DNA from: Chloroflexota bacterium | GTDB taxonomy: Bacteria > Chloroflexota > Chloroflexia > Chloroflexales > Roseiflexaceae | Direction of reading: 5' to 3' | DNA: 57,086 bases | NCBI GenBank assembly: GCA_013388755.1 | Contig: JACAEQ010000086.1 | Coordinates: 1-57,086, forward strand | Shown: piece after piece, positions 44,660 to 55,449 of the stretch | Layout: each line of letters begins with the position of its first letter | Numbering within the stretch: position 1 is the stretch's first letter | Position numbers and translations under genes: made by a program | The notes under the pieces: model-generated | Told to the model about the DNA's origin: nothing | Seen by the model: only the letters and a program-made list of their open reading frames with translations | Databases searched by the model: none

Positions 44660-45904
44660 TCACGTCCACGCCTCGGGATCATACGCCGGCAACTCGCGCC
44701 GCAACGGGCGATTCTCACGATTACCGAGCGCGAAGTCGGCCTGGAGCAATTCCTGCAACTCGCGGGTGCCTTCGTAGATGATGGCGCCGCGCGCGTTGCG
44801 CAGGTAGCGTTCCACCGGGTATTCATCGCTATAGCCATAGGCGCCATGGATCTGGATGGCATCGTCAGCGGCCTCAAAGCTGTTGACGGTTGCATGCCAC
44901 TTGGCCAGCGTCGTCTCGCGGGTGTTCCGGCGGCCCTGATTTTTCATCCAGCCGGCGCGGTACACCAGGAGCCGGCTGGTGTCGAGCTTCCGTACCATGT
45001 GACTGATCATGCGCTTGACCAGCTGATGCTCGGCGATCGGCACCCCAAATGTCTGGCGTTCGCGCGCGTACCGAAGGCTCGCTTCAAGGCTGGCCTGAAT
45101 CAGGCCGGTAGCACCGGCGGCGACGGTATAGCGCCCATTGTCGAGCGCCGCCATAGCGATCTTGAACCCTTCGCCTTCCTCACCAACGCGATTGGCGGCG
45201 GGCACGCGCACATCCTGCAGTACCACCGAGCCAGTGTTGCCGGCGCGTACCCCGAGTTTGCCATGGATCGGATGGCTGCTGAACCCGGGCATGCTCCGCT
45301 CAACGATAAAGCATGAGATGCCGCGGTTGCCCTTCGACGGGTCAGTTTTGGCAAACACGAGAAAGTTGTCGGCAACATCTGCCAGGCTGATCCAGGTCTT
45401 TTCGCCATTGAGGATGTACGAGTCGCCGTCGCGCCGCGCGGTGGAAAGCATCGCGCCGGCATCGGTGCCGCTGTTGGGTTCGGTCAGGCAGTAGGCAGCC
45501 AGTTGCTCGCCCTTTGCCTGCGGCACGAGATACTTCTGCTGTTGTTCCTCGCTCCCCCACTGGAACAGCGTCAGCGAGTTCAGCCCGGTATGCACGCTCA
45601 TAACCACACGCAGGAAACTATCCACCCGTTCCAGTTCTTCACATACCACTGCCAGCGCCAGGTAGTCCATCCCCGCGCCGCCAAGCCGTGCCGGCAGACA
45701 GATCCCCAGCAGGCCCAGCGCACCCATGCGCTTGAGCACAGGCAGAATATGCTGCCGGGTTTCGGGGCCATCCAGCGCTGCACCGCTCCGATCCCACGCG
45801 CGAATATGCGGCGCGACTTCTTTCTCGGCGAAGTCGCGCACAGTGCGGCGCAAGATGTCATGTTCCGCAGTGAGAAACATATCGTAGTTTGCAGTGAAAT
45901 CCAT
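44660..45904 (-). CDS. Acyl-CoA dehydrogenase
   Basis: A 414-residue flavoenzyme of the standard three-domain form. It has AYCLTEPNSGTDAGAM (about 130-146) and GEKTWISLADVADNFLVFAKT near the flavin. At the C-terminus QIHGAYGYSDEYPVERYLRNARGAIIYEGTRELQ contains the catalytic Glu of IYEGT. It makes enoyl-CoA from acyl-CoA and passes electrons to the ETF encoded next door. Chain-length preference is not evident. Cotranscription with etfBA is likely but a 249-bp gap separates them. Confidence 0.94.
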   Translation of the reverse strand: MDFTANYDMFLTAEHDILRRTVRDFAEKEVAPHIRAWDRSGAALDGPETRQHILPVLKRMGALGLLGICLPARLGGAGMDYLALAVVCEELERVDSFLRVVMSVHTGLNSLTLFQWGSEEQQQKYLVPQAKGEQLAAYCLTEPNSGTDAGAMLSTARRDGDSYILNGEKTWISLADVADNFLVFAKTDPSKGNRGISCFIVERSMPGFSSHPIHGKLGVRAGNTGSVVLQDVRVPAANRVGEEGEGFKIAMAALDNGRYTVAAGATGLIQASLEASLRYARERQTFGVPIAEHQLVKRMISHMVRKLDTSRLLVYRAGWMKNQGRRNTRETTLAKWHATVNSFEAADDAIQIHGAYGYSDEYPVERYLRNARGAIIYEGTRELQELLQADFALGNRENRPLRRELPAYDPEAWT

Positions 45905-45922
45905 TATGCGTCTCCTTTGACT

Positions 45923-47284
45923 TCATACTCTTGCCGGGGGCGTATTGCCGGCCTCCAGAATGGCGCGGCGTGCATCTACACGCACAAGCAGCGCGATGCC
46001 GGCAATGAAGAAGACCAGCAACAGCAAAATCGCCACGCGATAACTGCCAGTGAACTGGAGCGCCAGGCCAAACACCAGTGGCCCGAGCCAGCTGGTGCCG
46101 CGCTCGCTGACTTCATACAGGCTGAAATATTCCGATTCCTGCCCCGGCGGAATCATCTGTGAAAAGAGCGAACGGCTGATTGCCTGGCTCCCACCCAGTA
46201 CCAGCGCAATGACCGCGGCCATCAGGTAGAACTGGGCCGGGCTCCCCGGCTGCACCAGCGCATACGCCCCGATAATCACCGTCGTCCAGATGACCAGGCT
46301 GGCCAGGATAGCGCGTCTGGCGCCCAGCCAGCCGGCAATGCGACCAAAGGCCAGCGCGCCGGCAAATGCGACGAACTGCACCATCAGGATGGCCGTGATC
46401 AGGGTTGACTGTTCGAGCTTCAATTCCTCGGCACCGAACTGCGACGCAAGCGCGATGACCGTCTGGATGCCGTCGTTATAGAGCAGGTATGCGCCGAGGA
46501 ACAGCAACGTCTGCGGATAATGGCGCGCCTTACGCAACGTCTCCCATAGTTGCCGGAAGCCAATCGTCAGATAATGCTCACCCGCAGGAATGCGCTTCAC
46601 CGGGTCGCGCCGTTGCAGCGCCAGCAGCGGGATCACGGTGAAGATCGCCCACCACATGCCGGCAGAAATCAGGCTGATACGCACCGCATCATCGGATGAT
46701 ACGCCAAATGACCCGGCATTCTGAAAGAACAACAGATTGGCGACGAGCAGCAAGCCGCCGCCGAGGTACCCGAGCGCCCATCCCTGTGACGAGACCGCGT
46801 CGCGCCGGTCAGGGCTGGCGATCTCCGGCAGAAACGCATTGTAAAAGACAATCGAGGCACCAAAACTCAGATTCGCGACCAGGAACAGGATCCCGCCAAA
46901 CAGATAGTTCACGCCGTCAAGGAAATAGAGCCCGATGGTCGCGATCGCACCCACGTAGGCAAAGATGCCGAGGAGATTCTTTTTCAGGTGGGTATAGTCG
47001 GCAATCGCGCCCAGCACCGGCAGGAAGAGCACCTGAAGCAACACCGAAAGGGAGACCATGTAGGGGAAGAATGCGCCTGCTGCAACTGGAATCCCCAGCG
47101 GATAGACAAACCCGGCGGCATCTGCGGCGCGACGCGTGACCGAGGTGAGGTATGGCCCGAGAAACACCGTCACAACGGTGGTGGAGAACGCGGAGTTGGC
47201 CCAGTCGTAGAAATACCAGCCGATCTGTTCACGCCGGTTGTTGGTCGTGGCGACGTTGCGCCCACTCACAATCTCGACACTCAT
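45923..47284 (-). CDS. UMF1-family (Atg22-like) MFS transporter
   Basis: About 453 residues and twelve hydrophobic segments. QIGWYFYDWANSAFSTTVVTVFLGPYLTSV is the family's strong N-terminal signature; IPPGQESEYFSLYEVSERGTSWLGPL is the conserved loop before helix 11. Atg22-like proteins export amino acids in fungi; bacterial substrates are unknown. I chose ATG 47284. The frame open to 47389 only reads through dispersed repeat E. It is encoded just upstream of the acyl-CoA dehydrogenase gene on the same strand. Confidence 0.9.
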   Translation of the reverse strand: MSVEIVSGRNVATTNNRREQIGWYFYDWANSAFSTTVVTVFLGPYLTSVTRRAADAAGFVYPLGIPVAAGAFFPYMVSLSVLLQVLFLPVLGAIADYTHLKKNLLGIFAYVGAIATIGLYFLDGVNYLFGGILFLVANLSFGASIVFYNAFLPEIASPDRRDAVSSQGWALGYLGGGLLLVANLLFFQNAGSFGVSSDDAVRISLISAGMWWAIFTVIPLLALQRRDPVKRIPAGEHYLTIGFRQLWETLRKARHYPQTLLFLGAYLLYNDGIQTVIALASQFGAEELKLEQSTLITAILMVQFVAFAGALAFGRIAGWLGARRAILASLVIWTTVIIGAYALVQPGSPAQFYLMAAVIALVLGGSQAISRSLFSQMIPPGQESEYFSLYEVSERGTSWLGPLVFGLALQFTGSYRVAILLLLVFFIAGIALLVRVDARRAILEAGNTPPARV

Positions 47285-47330
47285 GCGTTGCCGTGCTTTC
47301 AGTAACTGGAATTGCGCGGTCACACACGCA

Positions 47331-47424
47331 ATCGGCCAGCCGGGCGAATGCCAGGGCCCGCCCGCCGGCGGGACGGCGTTCCTTTCCACGTTGCGACCGC
47401 CTTCCCGGCGCCGGATGATGGACT
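47331..47424 (-). repeat. MITE-like repeat, family 1, partial copy E
   Basis: Its reverse complement is about 88% identical by eye to 27721-27812. Both give the same translated remnant (RRSQRGKERRPAGG) in one frame. It lies just upstream of the UMF1-family gene. Confidence 0.8.
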
Positions 47425-47493
47425 CTGGAGGGCGTGCCGCCCGCCAGGCCGCCCTGCTGGTACACCACCGCGTACGTTGTGTCAGTAATACGA

Positions 47494-47527
47494 GTTACGC
47501 GGTCGTCTTGCAGACGACCCGCGTAAC
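47494..47527. terminator. Strong hairpin, 14-bp stem with one bulge, then TTTT
   Basis: GTTACGCGGTCGTC (47494-47507), a five-base loop and GACGACCCGCGTAAC (47513-47527) form a long stem with one bulged base. AGCTTTT follows on the plus strand. It could terminate transcription reading rightward, but no plus-strand gene precedes it. Confidence 0.55.
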
Positions 47528-47573
47528 AGCTTTTCTAGCCTTCGGCAGAGCGGTATTTCTCTCTTATTATGAT

Positions 47574-47602
47574 GGTGTTTGCCGGCTGCGCCGGCAAACA
47601 CC
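47574..47602. terminator. Perfect 13-bp hairpin with 3-base loop
   Basis: GGTGTTTGCCGGC and GCCGGCAAACACC with loop TGC. It lies between minus-strand genes and is likely to end the enoyl-CoA hydratase transcript, although no clear U-run follows on that strand. Confidence 0.55.
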
Positions 47603-47643
47603 ACCATCTTGATCGTGCATACCATGCTGCCGCAGGCTATAAC

Positions 47644-47776
47644 CAATACCTTTCACATACGCCCGTCACCCCCACCCCGGCCCTCCCCCGGGGGGGGTGG
47701 GAGTCCGACCCCCCCCCGCGGGGGGAGGTTGGGTGCGGGGCTGTGCGGTACAGAACGCCTTATTTGAAAGGTATTG
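47644..47776. repeat. MITE-like repeat, family 2, complete, 12-bp perfect inverted ends
   Basis: A 133-bp element bounded by CAATACCTTTCA (47644-47655) and TGAAAGGTATTG (47765-47776). The interior has opposed C- and G-runs (47671-47735) able to fold on themselves. The left half resembles 35618-35691. It is not coding. Confidence 0.85.
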
Positions 47777-47804
47777 AGGCTAGAACCGGCGGAGTTCGCG
47801 CCAG

Positions 47805-48590
47805 CTATCGCCCCTGCCACGTGGGCTGGCGTTTCTCGAGGAACGCCGCCGTGCCTTCTTTTGCGTCGTCGGTCGCGGCAATTGCGCCGAAGAGTGCCGC
47901 TTCGTACATGCACCCTTCCACCAGCGGCATATCCAGGCCGCGGTTGATCGCCTGTTTGATCGCGGCAATGGCCAGCGGTGCCCTGGTGGCGATCTGCAGC
48001 GCCAGGGTCCGCGCCGCATCCATCAACTCGGCAGCCGGCGTCACCCGCTCCACCAGGCCGAGCCGCAGCGCCTCATCAGCCGTAATCATGTCGCCGGTCA
48101 TGCAGAGCAAACGTGCCGCTGCCGGCCCGACCAGGCGTGGCAGGCGTTGTGTGCCGCCCCATCCCGGAATGATGCCAAGATTGATCTCGGGCTGGCCGAA
48201 CTTGGCCGTATCGGCGGCAATGCGAATATCACAATTCATGGCAAGCTCCAGCCCGCCGCCGAGCGCAAAGCCGTTGATCGCGGCGATCACCGGCTTGCCC
48301 ATCTGGCGCATGAACAGGCCAAGTTCATGGGCGGCCTCGCTGAAACGCCGCGCCGCATCCGCGCCCGGCAGAACGTTTAACTCACTGATGTCGGCGCCGG
48401 CGGCAAAGGCGCGGTCACCGGCACCGGTGATCATCGCCACACGTTGCGCTGCATCGGCTTCGAATGCCTGTAACGCGGCGCGGATCTCGGCGATCGTGGC
48501 CTGATTGAGCGCATTGCGCACGCGCTCACGGTTGATCGTGATTGTCGTCAGCGGCCCATCAACGGCCACGACAATGTGCTCGTGTGACAT
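47805..48590 (-). CDS. Enoyl-CoA hydratase/isomerase family protein
   Basis: A 261-residue crotonase: GAGDRAFAAGADISELN (oxyanion Ala-Gly-Ala-Asp), then GFALGGGLELAMNCDIRIAAD and FGQPEINLGIIPGWGGTQRLPRLVG with the two catalytic Glu residues (E in GLELA and E in QPEINLG). It hydrates the enoyl-CoA made by the nearby acyl-CoA dehydrogenase. The upstream side is divergent from the HSD10-like gene (192 bases), suggesting joint control. Confidence 0.94.
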   Translation of the reverse strand: MSHEHIVVAVDGPLTTITINRERVRNALNQATIAEIRAALQAFEADAAQRVAMITGAGDRAFAAGADISELNVLPGADAARRFSEAAHELGLFMRQMGKPVIAAINGFALGGGLELAMNCDIRIAADTAKFGQPEINLGIIPGWGGTQRLPRLVGPAAARLLCMTGDMITADEALRLGLVERVTPAAELMDAARTLALQIATRAPLAIAAIKQAINRGLDMPLVEGCMYEAALFGAIAATDDAKEGTAAFLEKRQPTWQGR

Positions 48591-48781
48591 GGCGTACTCC
48601 TTCTCACCTGGGCGCGGCTATTGTACCATGTGTTGATGTCCCGGCCACGGTGTATAATGACACGCGTTACTCGGATAGGCACATAGAAATGCGCTACCAC
48701 TCGATGGCAGGCACCCCCTGATCGTAGTACAGGGTCGTGCCGGGAACTGATGGCAGCGGAGCGATACAGGACTGGTGCAGC

Positions 48782-49549
48782 ATGCAGATCGCAGGATGTG
48801 GCGCGCTCGTCACGGGCGGCGCGTCGGGACTGGGCGCAGGAACGGTGCGGCGCCTGGCCGCACTTGGCGCGACCGTGACCATCGCCGATGTGAACCAGGA
48901 AGCCGGAGCCGCGCTGGCTGCCGAACTCGGCGAGCGGGTGCACTTCATCGCCACCGACGTGACCAGCGCCGAGCAGATGCAGGCCGCGGTTGCACATGCA
49001 ACTGCGGTGGCCGGCGCACTGCATGTCCTCGTCTGTTGTGCCGGGGTGGCAACGGCTGAACGCACGCTGGGGAAGGAAGGGCCGTTACCACTGGAGCGCT
49101 TTGCGCGGGTCATCGCCGTCAACCTGACGGGCACGTACAATGCGGTTCGCCTCGCGGCGGCTGCGATGGCGCGCAACATGGCGAATGACGAGGGCGAACG
49201 CGGCGTCATCGTCTGTACTGCCTCGATCGCAGCATTCGACGGGCAGGTCGGTCAGGCAGCCTACAGTGCCTCAAAGGCCGGTGTTGTGGGGATGATGTTG
49301 CCCCTGGCGCGTGAACTGGCGCGGCACGGCATCCGCATCGCCAGTATCGCGCCCGGCATGTTCGACACGCCGATGCTTGCCAGTTTGCCGGAAGCGGCGA
49401 TTGCGGCGCTGGCGGCGCAGGTGCCGTTTCCGCCGCGTCCTGGCCGCCCGGCGGAGTATGCCGCGCTGGCGCAGCATATGATCGAGAACCCGATGCTGAA
49501 CGGCGAAACCATCCGCCTTGACGGCGCATTGCGGATGGCGCCGCGCTGA
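48782..49549 (+). CDS. SDR dehydrogenase, 3-hydroxyacyl-CoA dehydrogenase type 2-like
   Basis: 255 residues from ATG 48782. [19 protein letters not shown] is the cofactor motif, VTIADVN gives the NAD-preferring acidic residue, [12 protein letters not shown] is the NAG-type segment, and the active site is Ser in [23 protein letters not shown] with Tyr-x3-Lys. The N-terminus, [24 protein letters not shown] and [15 protein letters not shown] are close to HSD17B10. It would oxidise 3-hydroxyacyl-CoA, completing three of the beta-oxidation steps in this region. GTG 48737 is a longer, less likely start. Its TGA abuts the convergent sat-cysC stop with no spacing. Confidence 0.9.
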   Translation: MQIAGCGALVTGGASGLGAGTVRRLAALGATVTIADVNQEAGAALAAELGERVHFIATDVTSAEQMQAAVAHATAVAGALHVLVCCAGVATAERTLGKEGPLPLERFARVIAVNLTGTYNAVRLAAAAMARNMANDEGERGVIVCTASIAAFDGQVGQAAYSASKAGVVGMMLPLARELARHGIRIASIAPGMFDTPMLASLPEAAIAALAAQVPFPPRPGRPAEYAALAQHMIENPMLNGETIRLDGALRMAPR

Positions 49550-51268
<1,719 letters not shown>

Positions 51269-52672
51269 TTACAGGCTCAGGTCCTTGCCGCGCAACCCAT
51301 CAGGAACGGGCAGACCGAACCGTCGCAACAATGTCGGCAGGAGATCATAGATCCGGGCGCCATCATACCGCCGGCCACCAGCCGGTCGCTCCGGATCGTG
51401 CCAGATCCAGAGCCCGTGTTGCGCGTGGTTGGCGTCGTCGGGGCCGGTGTCATTTTCCTGGGTGAAGATGCCCGCCCCACCGACCGTGCCCACCGAGCGC
51501 CAGCCAAGATCGCCAAAGTAGACGATCAGGTCCGGCGCGATGCCGCGCACGGCACGATAGAGGTGCTGTGGCGTGAAAACCCGGTTGCCAAGCGGCGTGC
51601 CATCCGGGCCGGGCATCTCCTCCAGGCGCGCGGCCAGGTCAGCGCGTACGGTTTCATACTGCGCCGGCGCGATGGTCCCCTGTGGTTCACGGCCGCGCAC
51701 GTTCAGAAAGATGCGCCCATAATACCCGCCGGCACCCCAGGCGCGCGTGCGCGGCCAGTCTATTTCGATCTGGTCCAGGGCGGTCGGTTCACCGGGCATG
51801 GTCGCAAGCACCAGATCTCCCTGCTCCGCCAGCCACTGATTGAGACGCACCCCGCCCAGCAATGGGCGCGCGCCATGATCCGAAACCACCAGCACCGCTG
51901 TATCCGGCCCACAGCGCACCAGCAACTCGCCGATTCGCGCGTCCACATAACGATAGTACTCCTGGATGGCGCCAGCCAGCGGCGAGCCGGGCACATACGC
52001 AGGATGGCGTGGATCCATGTGCTTCCACAAGGCATGCTGGATGCGATCAACGCCCATATCCACCAGCATCAACAAATCTGGCCGTTCCTCGTCGAGGATG
52101 CCATGCGCGACCGCAAAATGCTGATCGCACATGGCATAGATATCGCGCACGATACGTTGCTTATCTGCGGAACGAAACTCCGGCACATCGAGCAGAAAGG
52201 GCCGTCCCGGCGTGGCGGCGGCCGTCCAGGCGGCCACACGATCCGCCAGTGCCGCGGGGTAGGTATACCCGGCATCAATCGCCGGCGCGAGAAAACAGGA
52301 GACGAGCGCGCCATTGACCTGCGCTGGGGGGAACGTTCCCGGCACGCCAATCACGGCCACGCGCCAGCCAGCATCGCCCAGCAAGTTCCACAACCGTGGG
52401 AAACGGATAGCTCGACTATCAGCGACCACCATGCGGCCGTAGGTACGGTCGGCGCGGTTGCGAAAACCGTAGACACCAAGCTCGCCAGGATCGCGGCCGG
52501 TCATCATGCAGCTCCATGCCGGCACCGTGATCGCGGGAACACAACTCTCGAGACGGCCGTAGACGCCGTGCGCCATCAGACGCGCCAGCGTCGGTAGCTC
52601 CGAGCGCCAACGGTCGAACACCAGCGACGGCTCCGCGCAATCCAGGCCGATGATCACGAGCCGCAGGTTCAA
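51269..52672 (-). CDS. Alkaline-phosphatase-superfamily hydrolase (type I phosphodiesterase-like)
   Basis: A 467-residue enzyme. VIIGLDCAEPSLVFDRW carries the first metal Asp; PAITVPAWSCMMTGRDPGELG provides the nucleophile (Thr of ITVPAW) in the position used by nucleotide pyrophosphatase/phosphodiesterases. LLMLVDMGVDRIQHALW and LVVSDHGARPL supply further metal ligands. No signal peptide is evident, so it is probably cytoplasmic or its substrate is a nucleotide-type ester. Its start overlaps the lgt stop by four bases. The gene is 12 bases upstream of sat-cysC on the same transcript. Confidence 0.85.
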   Translation of the reverse strand: MNLRLVIIGLDCAEPSLVFDRWRSELPTLARLMAHGVYGRLESCVPAITVPAWSCMMTGRDPGELGVYGFRNRADRTYGRMVVADSRAIRFPRLWNLLGDAGWRVAVIGVPGTFPPAQVNGALVSCFLAPAIDAGYTYPAALADRVAAWTAAATPGRPFLLDVPEFRSADKQRIVRDIYAMCDQHFAVAHGILDEERPDLLMLVDMGVDRIQHALWKHMDPRHPAYVPGSPLAGAIQEYYRYVDARIGELLVRCGPDTAVLVVSDHGARPLLGGVRLNQWLAEQGDLVLATMPGEPTALDQIEIDWPRTRAWGAGGYYGRIFLNVRGREPQGTIAPAQYETVRADLAARLEEMPGPDGTPLGNRVFTPQHLYRAVRGIAPDLIVYFGDLGWRSVGTVGGAGIFTQENDTGPDDANHAQHGLWIWHDPERPAGGRRYDGARIYDLLPTLLRRFGLPVPDGLRGKDLSL

Positions 52673-53526
52673 CGTTCAACCTCCGCATCTTCAACGTTCA
52701 ACCCGGAGTTGTGCCGGCGCCGGAGATACAGGAGCGTGGCTGCACCTGCAACCGCAATCAGGGACAGGACATGGACCACGTTGAATGGTGTGCCGGGGAA
52801 AAACCACGAGTCAGTACGCAGAAACTCGATAAAGAATCGACCCGCTGGATACCAGATGAGGTACATCAACAGCACATCGCCATCGCGTAGCCGGTCACCG
52901 TAACGGCGCCAGATCGCATAGATCAGCGCGAAACCGACAGCGTTCCAGAGCGACTCATAGAGAAACAACGGGTGAAACCGCGTCGTCTCCGGAAACACCA
53001 GCAAATCGCGGTACGGCCCGATCCGGTGCTCCGCGTCAATACGTAGCCCCCAGGGCAATGTTGTTGGCGGGCCGTAGAGTTCCTGGTTGATAAAGTTCGC
53101 CAGGCGCCCGATCGCCTGACCCGGCGGCAGGCCAAGCGCGATCGCGTCAGCGTACACCAGCAAGGGCACCCTGCGCACGCGTGCAAACGCCCACAGGCCG
53201 AGCGCGCCAGCAAGGAACGCGCCGAAGATATGCAATCCGCCTTCCCAGACGGCCAGAATGCTGAGCGGGTTGTCGAGGAAGCGCCCCAGACCATCCGGGC
53301 CGCGTGGCGACTGAATGAACACATAGTAGAGACGGGCGCCAATCAGGCCCGGCACAAGCACCCAGATGAGCAGATCCCACAGCGACTCGCGATCCATCCC
53401 GCGCCGCTCGACGTGACGCGCGCCAATCCACGCCGCCAGGATCACGCCGGTCATAATAAGCACACCATACCAGCGCAGCGTCAGCGGCCCGAGCTGAACA
53501 ATCACCGGATCAACAGGAGGATACAT
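52669..53526 (-). CDS. lgt: Prolipoprotein diacylglyceryl transferase
   Basis: About 285 residues with seven membrane helices. It has PLTLRWYGVLIMTG near the N-terminus, GARLYYVF, WEGGLHIFGAFLAG and the Lgt signature GLPPGQAIGRLANFINQELYG (about 150-170). It transfers diacylglycerol to the Cys of lipoprotein precursors; the two binding-protein lipoproteins in this window are natural clients. The His in GGLHIF replaces the E. coli HGG order, as in many non-proteobacterial Lgt. ATG 53526 fits the family start. The stop overlaps the next start (ATGA); the upstream gap is four bases. Confidence 0.95.
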   Translation of the reverse strand: MYPPVDPVIVQLGPLTLRWYGVLIMTGVILAAWIGARHVERRGMDRESLWDLLIWVLVPGLIGARLYYVFIQSPRGPDGLGRFLDNPLSILAVWEGGLHIFGAFLAGALGLWAFARVRRVPLLVYADAIALGLPPGQAIGRLANFINQELYGPPTTLPWGLRIDAEHRIGPYRDLLVFPETTRFHPLFLYESLWNAVGFALIYAIWRRYGDRLRDGDVLLMYLIWYPAGRFFIEFLRTDSWFFPGTPFNVVHVLSLIAVAGAATLLYLRRRHNSGLNVEDAEVER

Positions 53527-53530
53527 AGCG

Positions 53531-55069
53531 CTATTCCAGGTACCCCAGCTCTTTGAGCCGGCGCTGAACGATCGGGTCATCGGTATCGGCAGCGGGCCGC
53601 AAGGATGGGGGAGGCATGTCCGCAGCGTGTGTCACCATGCTGATGCGCTCCTGCAGTTCCTCAACTCGCTCCGGCAACAATGCCACCAGGTTCGTCAACT
53701 CATGCGGATCGTTGTCGAGATCATAGAGTTCTACGTCATCGGCGCCGGTCTGGATCAGTTTGTACGCACCGCTGACCACCGCGCGACGCGGCTGATCGAA
53801 CCGGCGCGCGCGCGCCAGATCCGGCCGGCGGCGCAGCATAATGCCCAGCACATTCTGCAACGGCTCAGCCTCGACAAAAACCGTGCCGCCGTCGGGATCG
53901 GCAGCAGGCGACTGCGCCAGCGACAGATCGCGCTCTCCCGAGGTCGCGAGGCCGGCGGCGCTCAGCAGGGTATGAAACACCCGGCGCAACGAGACCGTAT
54001 GATCGAGTGTCGCGCCGCGTGCGAAGTCACCGCGTGGATCACGCACGAGCAACGGCACATGCACCAGTTCGTTATATGCGGAGACCGTATGCCCGACCAG
54101 ACCTTTTTCACCAAGATGATCGCCGTGATCGGCGCAGATCAGCAGGAACGTGTGGTCCAGCGCGCCACTGCGGCGCAGGCGATCGATGAACGCGCCGACG
54201 TGCGCATCCTGGGTCGCCACCTCGGCGTCATACACATCGCTGAGGACGTGGTGATAGCGCTCGCCAGCAGCGGAGAATGGCGCGAGCCAGCCGAACACAT
54301 CGCCATTGAAACGACGCAGATAGCGCGCCGCCTCGCGATCGCGCAGCACATCCGGCGCAAACCGCTCGAGCGCCCGGCGCGCAGGATGGTACGGGGTATG
54401 CACCCCCATCACATTGATGAACGCGAAGACGGGCTGGTCACGTGCCACGCCACGACGTTCGATAAGGAGCCGCGCCGCATCGTTGAGCGATCGCGGTGTA
54501 TTCCCCTTAAAACTGAGCGCTGTTTGCCACAGCGGCACCATCAACGGCGTGAAGGCAAACTCCAGCATCGCCTCTGAACGCGCAAAGGAGTTCTGCACCT
54601 GATTGAGTGCCTCGGCAAGGCGCCCCTTGAACCACTGGCGATACCGCCCGATCGGGCCAGGACGGGCTCCCGCCTGGTTTGGACGGGACGTCAAGAGGCC
54701 GCTGTAGTTAAGGAAACTCTCAAACCCGCGGCGCAGCCCGTTATTCACCACGCCAACCAGCGGATTGTTGCAGAACGCCGCCGTCATATAGCCACCGGCG
54801 GCCAGGCGCTCCGCCAGGGTCGGGATACTCACCGGCAGTGCCGCCGACGACTGGCGCGTTGCGTGCGCCGAGGGATAGAGCCCGGTAAATAGCGACGCAT
54901 GCGATGGAATGGTCCACTGTGCCGTAGCAAATGCACGCCGGAACATGGTCGACTCCGCCGCCAGCGCGTCGAGGTGCGGCGAGGTTGGGCGCGCATACCC
55001 ATAACACGAAAGCCGATCGCGCCGCTGGGTATCCAGTACCAGAAGCACAATGTCAGGACGCCGGCTCAC
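53531..55069 (-). CDS. Sulfatase-superfamily enzyme with Thr nucleophile
   Basis: About 512 residues. DIVLLVLDTQRRDRLSCYGY gives the first metal site (D13), and FINVMGVHTPYHP, LLICADHGDHLGEKGLVGH and YNELVHVPLLVRDP are typical sulfatase-fold segments. The catalytic segment reads AQWTIPSHASLFTGLYP, with Thr53 where classical sulfatases have a Cys or Ser in CxPSR that becomes formylglycine, and His for Arg. So it is more likely a phospho- or alkyl-transferring relative, or a different hydrolase. GTG 55069 has AAGGAGG seven bases upstream. First gene of the lgt/AP/sat-cysC cluster. Confidence 0.85.
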   Translation of the reverse strand: MSRRPDIVLLVLDTQRRDRLSCYGYARPTSPHLDALAAESTMFRRAFATAQWTIPSHASLFTGLYPSAHATRQSSAALPVSIPTLAERLAAGGYMTAAFCNNPLVGVVNNGLRRGFESFLNYSGLLTSRPNQAGARPGPIGRYRQWFKGRLAEALNQVQNSFARSEAMLEFAFTPLMVPLWQTALSFKGNTPRSLNDAARLLIERRGVARDQPVFAFINVMGVHTPYHPARRALERFAPDVLRDREAARYLRRFNGDVFGWLAPFSAAGERYHHVLSDVYDAEVATQDAHVGAFIDRLRRSGALDHTFLLICADHGDHLGEKGLVGHTVSAYNELVHVPLLVRDPRGDFARGATLDHTVSLRRVFHTLLSAAGLATSGERDLSLAQSPAADPDGGTVFVEAEPLQNVLGIMLRRRPDLARARRFDQPRRAVVSGAYKLIQTGADDVELYDLDNDPHELTNLVALLPERVEELQERISMVTHAADMPPPSLRPAADTDDPIVQRRLKELGYLE

Positions 55070-55133
55070 ACCTGATCCTCCTTGCAGCGCGCGACACGCA
55101 ACAACATGCCTGTGCATCACACAACACACCCGA

Positions 55134-55245
55134 GTAAGTGTTCACACCTGGGGTAACACACGCGCCTGGGAGCGCGAGCGTCCTGCCCTCGGTGCATCTA
55201 TGCGGGCAAGATGCCCGCGCTCCCGGGAGACATGTGAACACTTAC
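55134..55245. repeat. MITE-like repeat, family 3, 13-bp perfect inverted ends
   Basis: A 112-bp element bounded by GTAAGTGTTCACA (55134-55146) and TGTGAACACTTAC (55233-55245). Inner segments CTGGGAGCGCGAGCG and GCCCGCGCTCCCGGG are also largely complementary. It fills most of the gap between the sulfatase-superfamily gene and fumarase, and the 380-bp interval otherwise shows nothing clear. Confidence 0.85.
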
Positions 55246-55449
55246 CACACCCGGTTGTCGCGCCTGCTCCAGCATTGGAAGGCGCACCGCCTCGCGCAAG
55301 GAGGTAACGGCGCACATCTCGTCGTGACTCAGTGGCGCTGCGCATGATAGTGCAAAACACGACGCACGTCCAGTGATACCTTGCAGCCAGCGACTGATTT
55401 CATGCTACCATAGCGCGACGGTTGATCCCCGAAGGAGAGGAGCAAGCCC

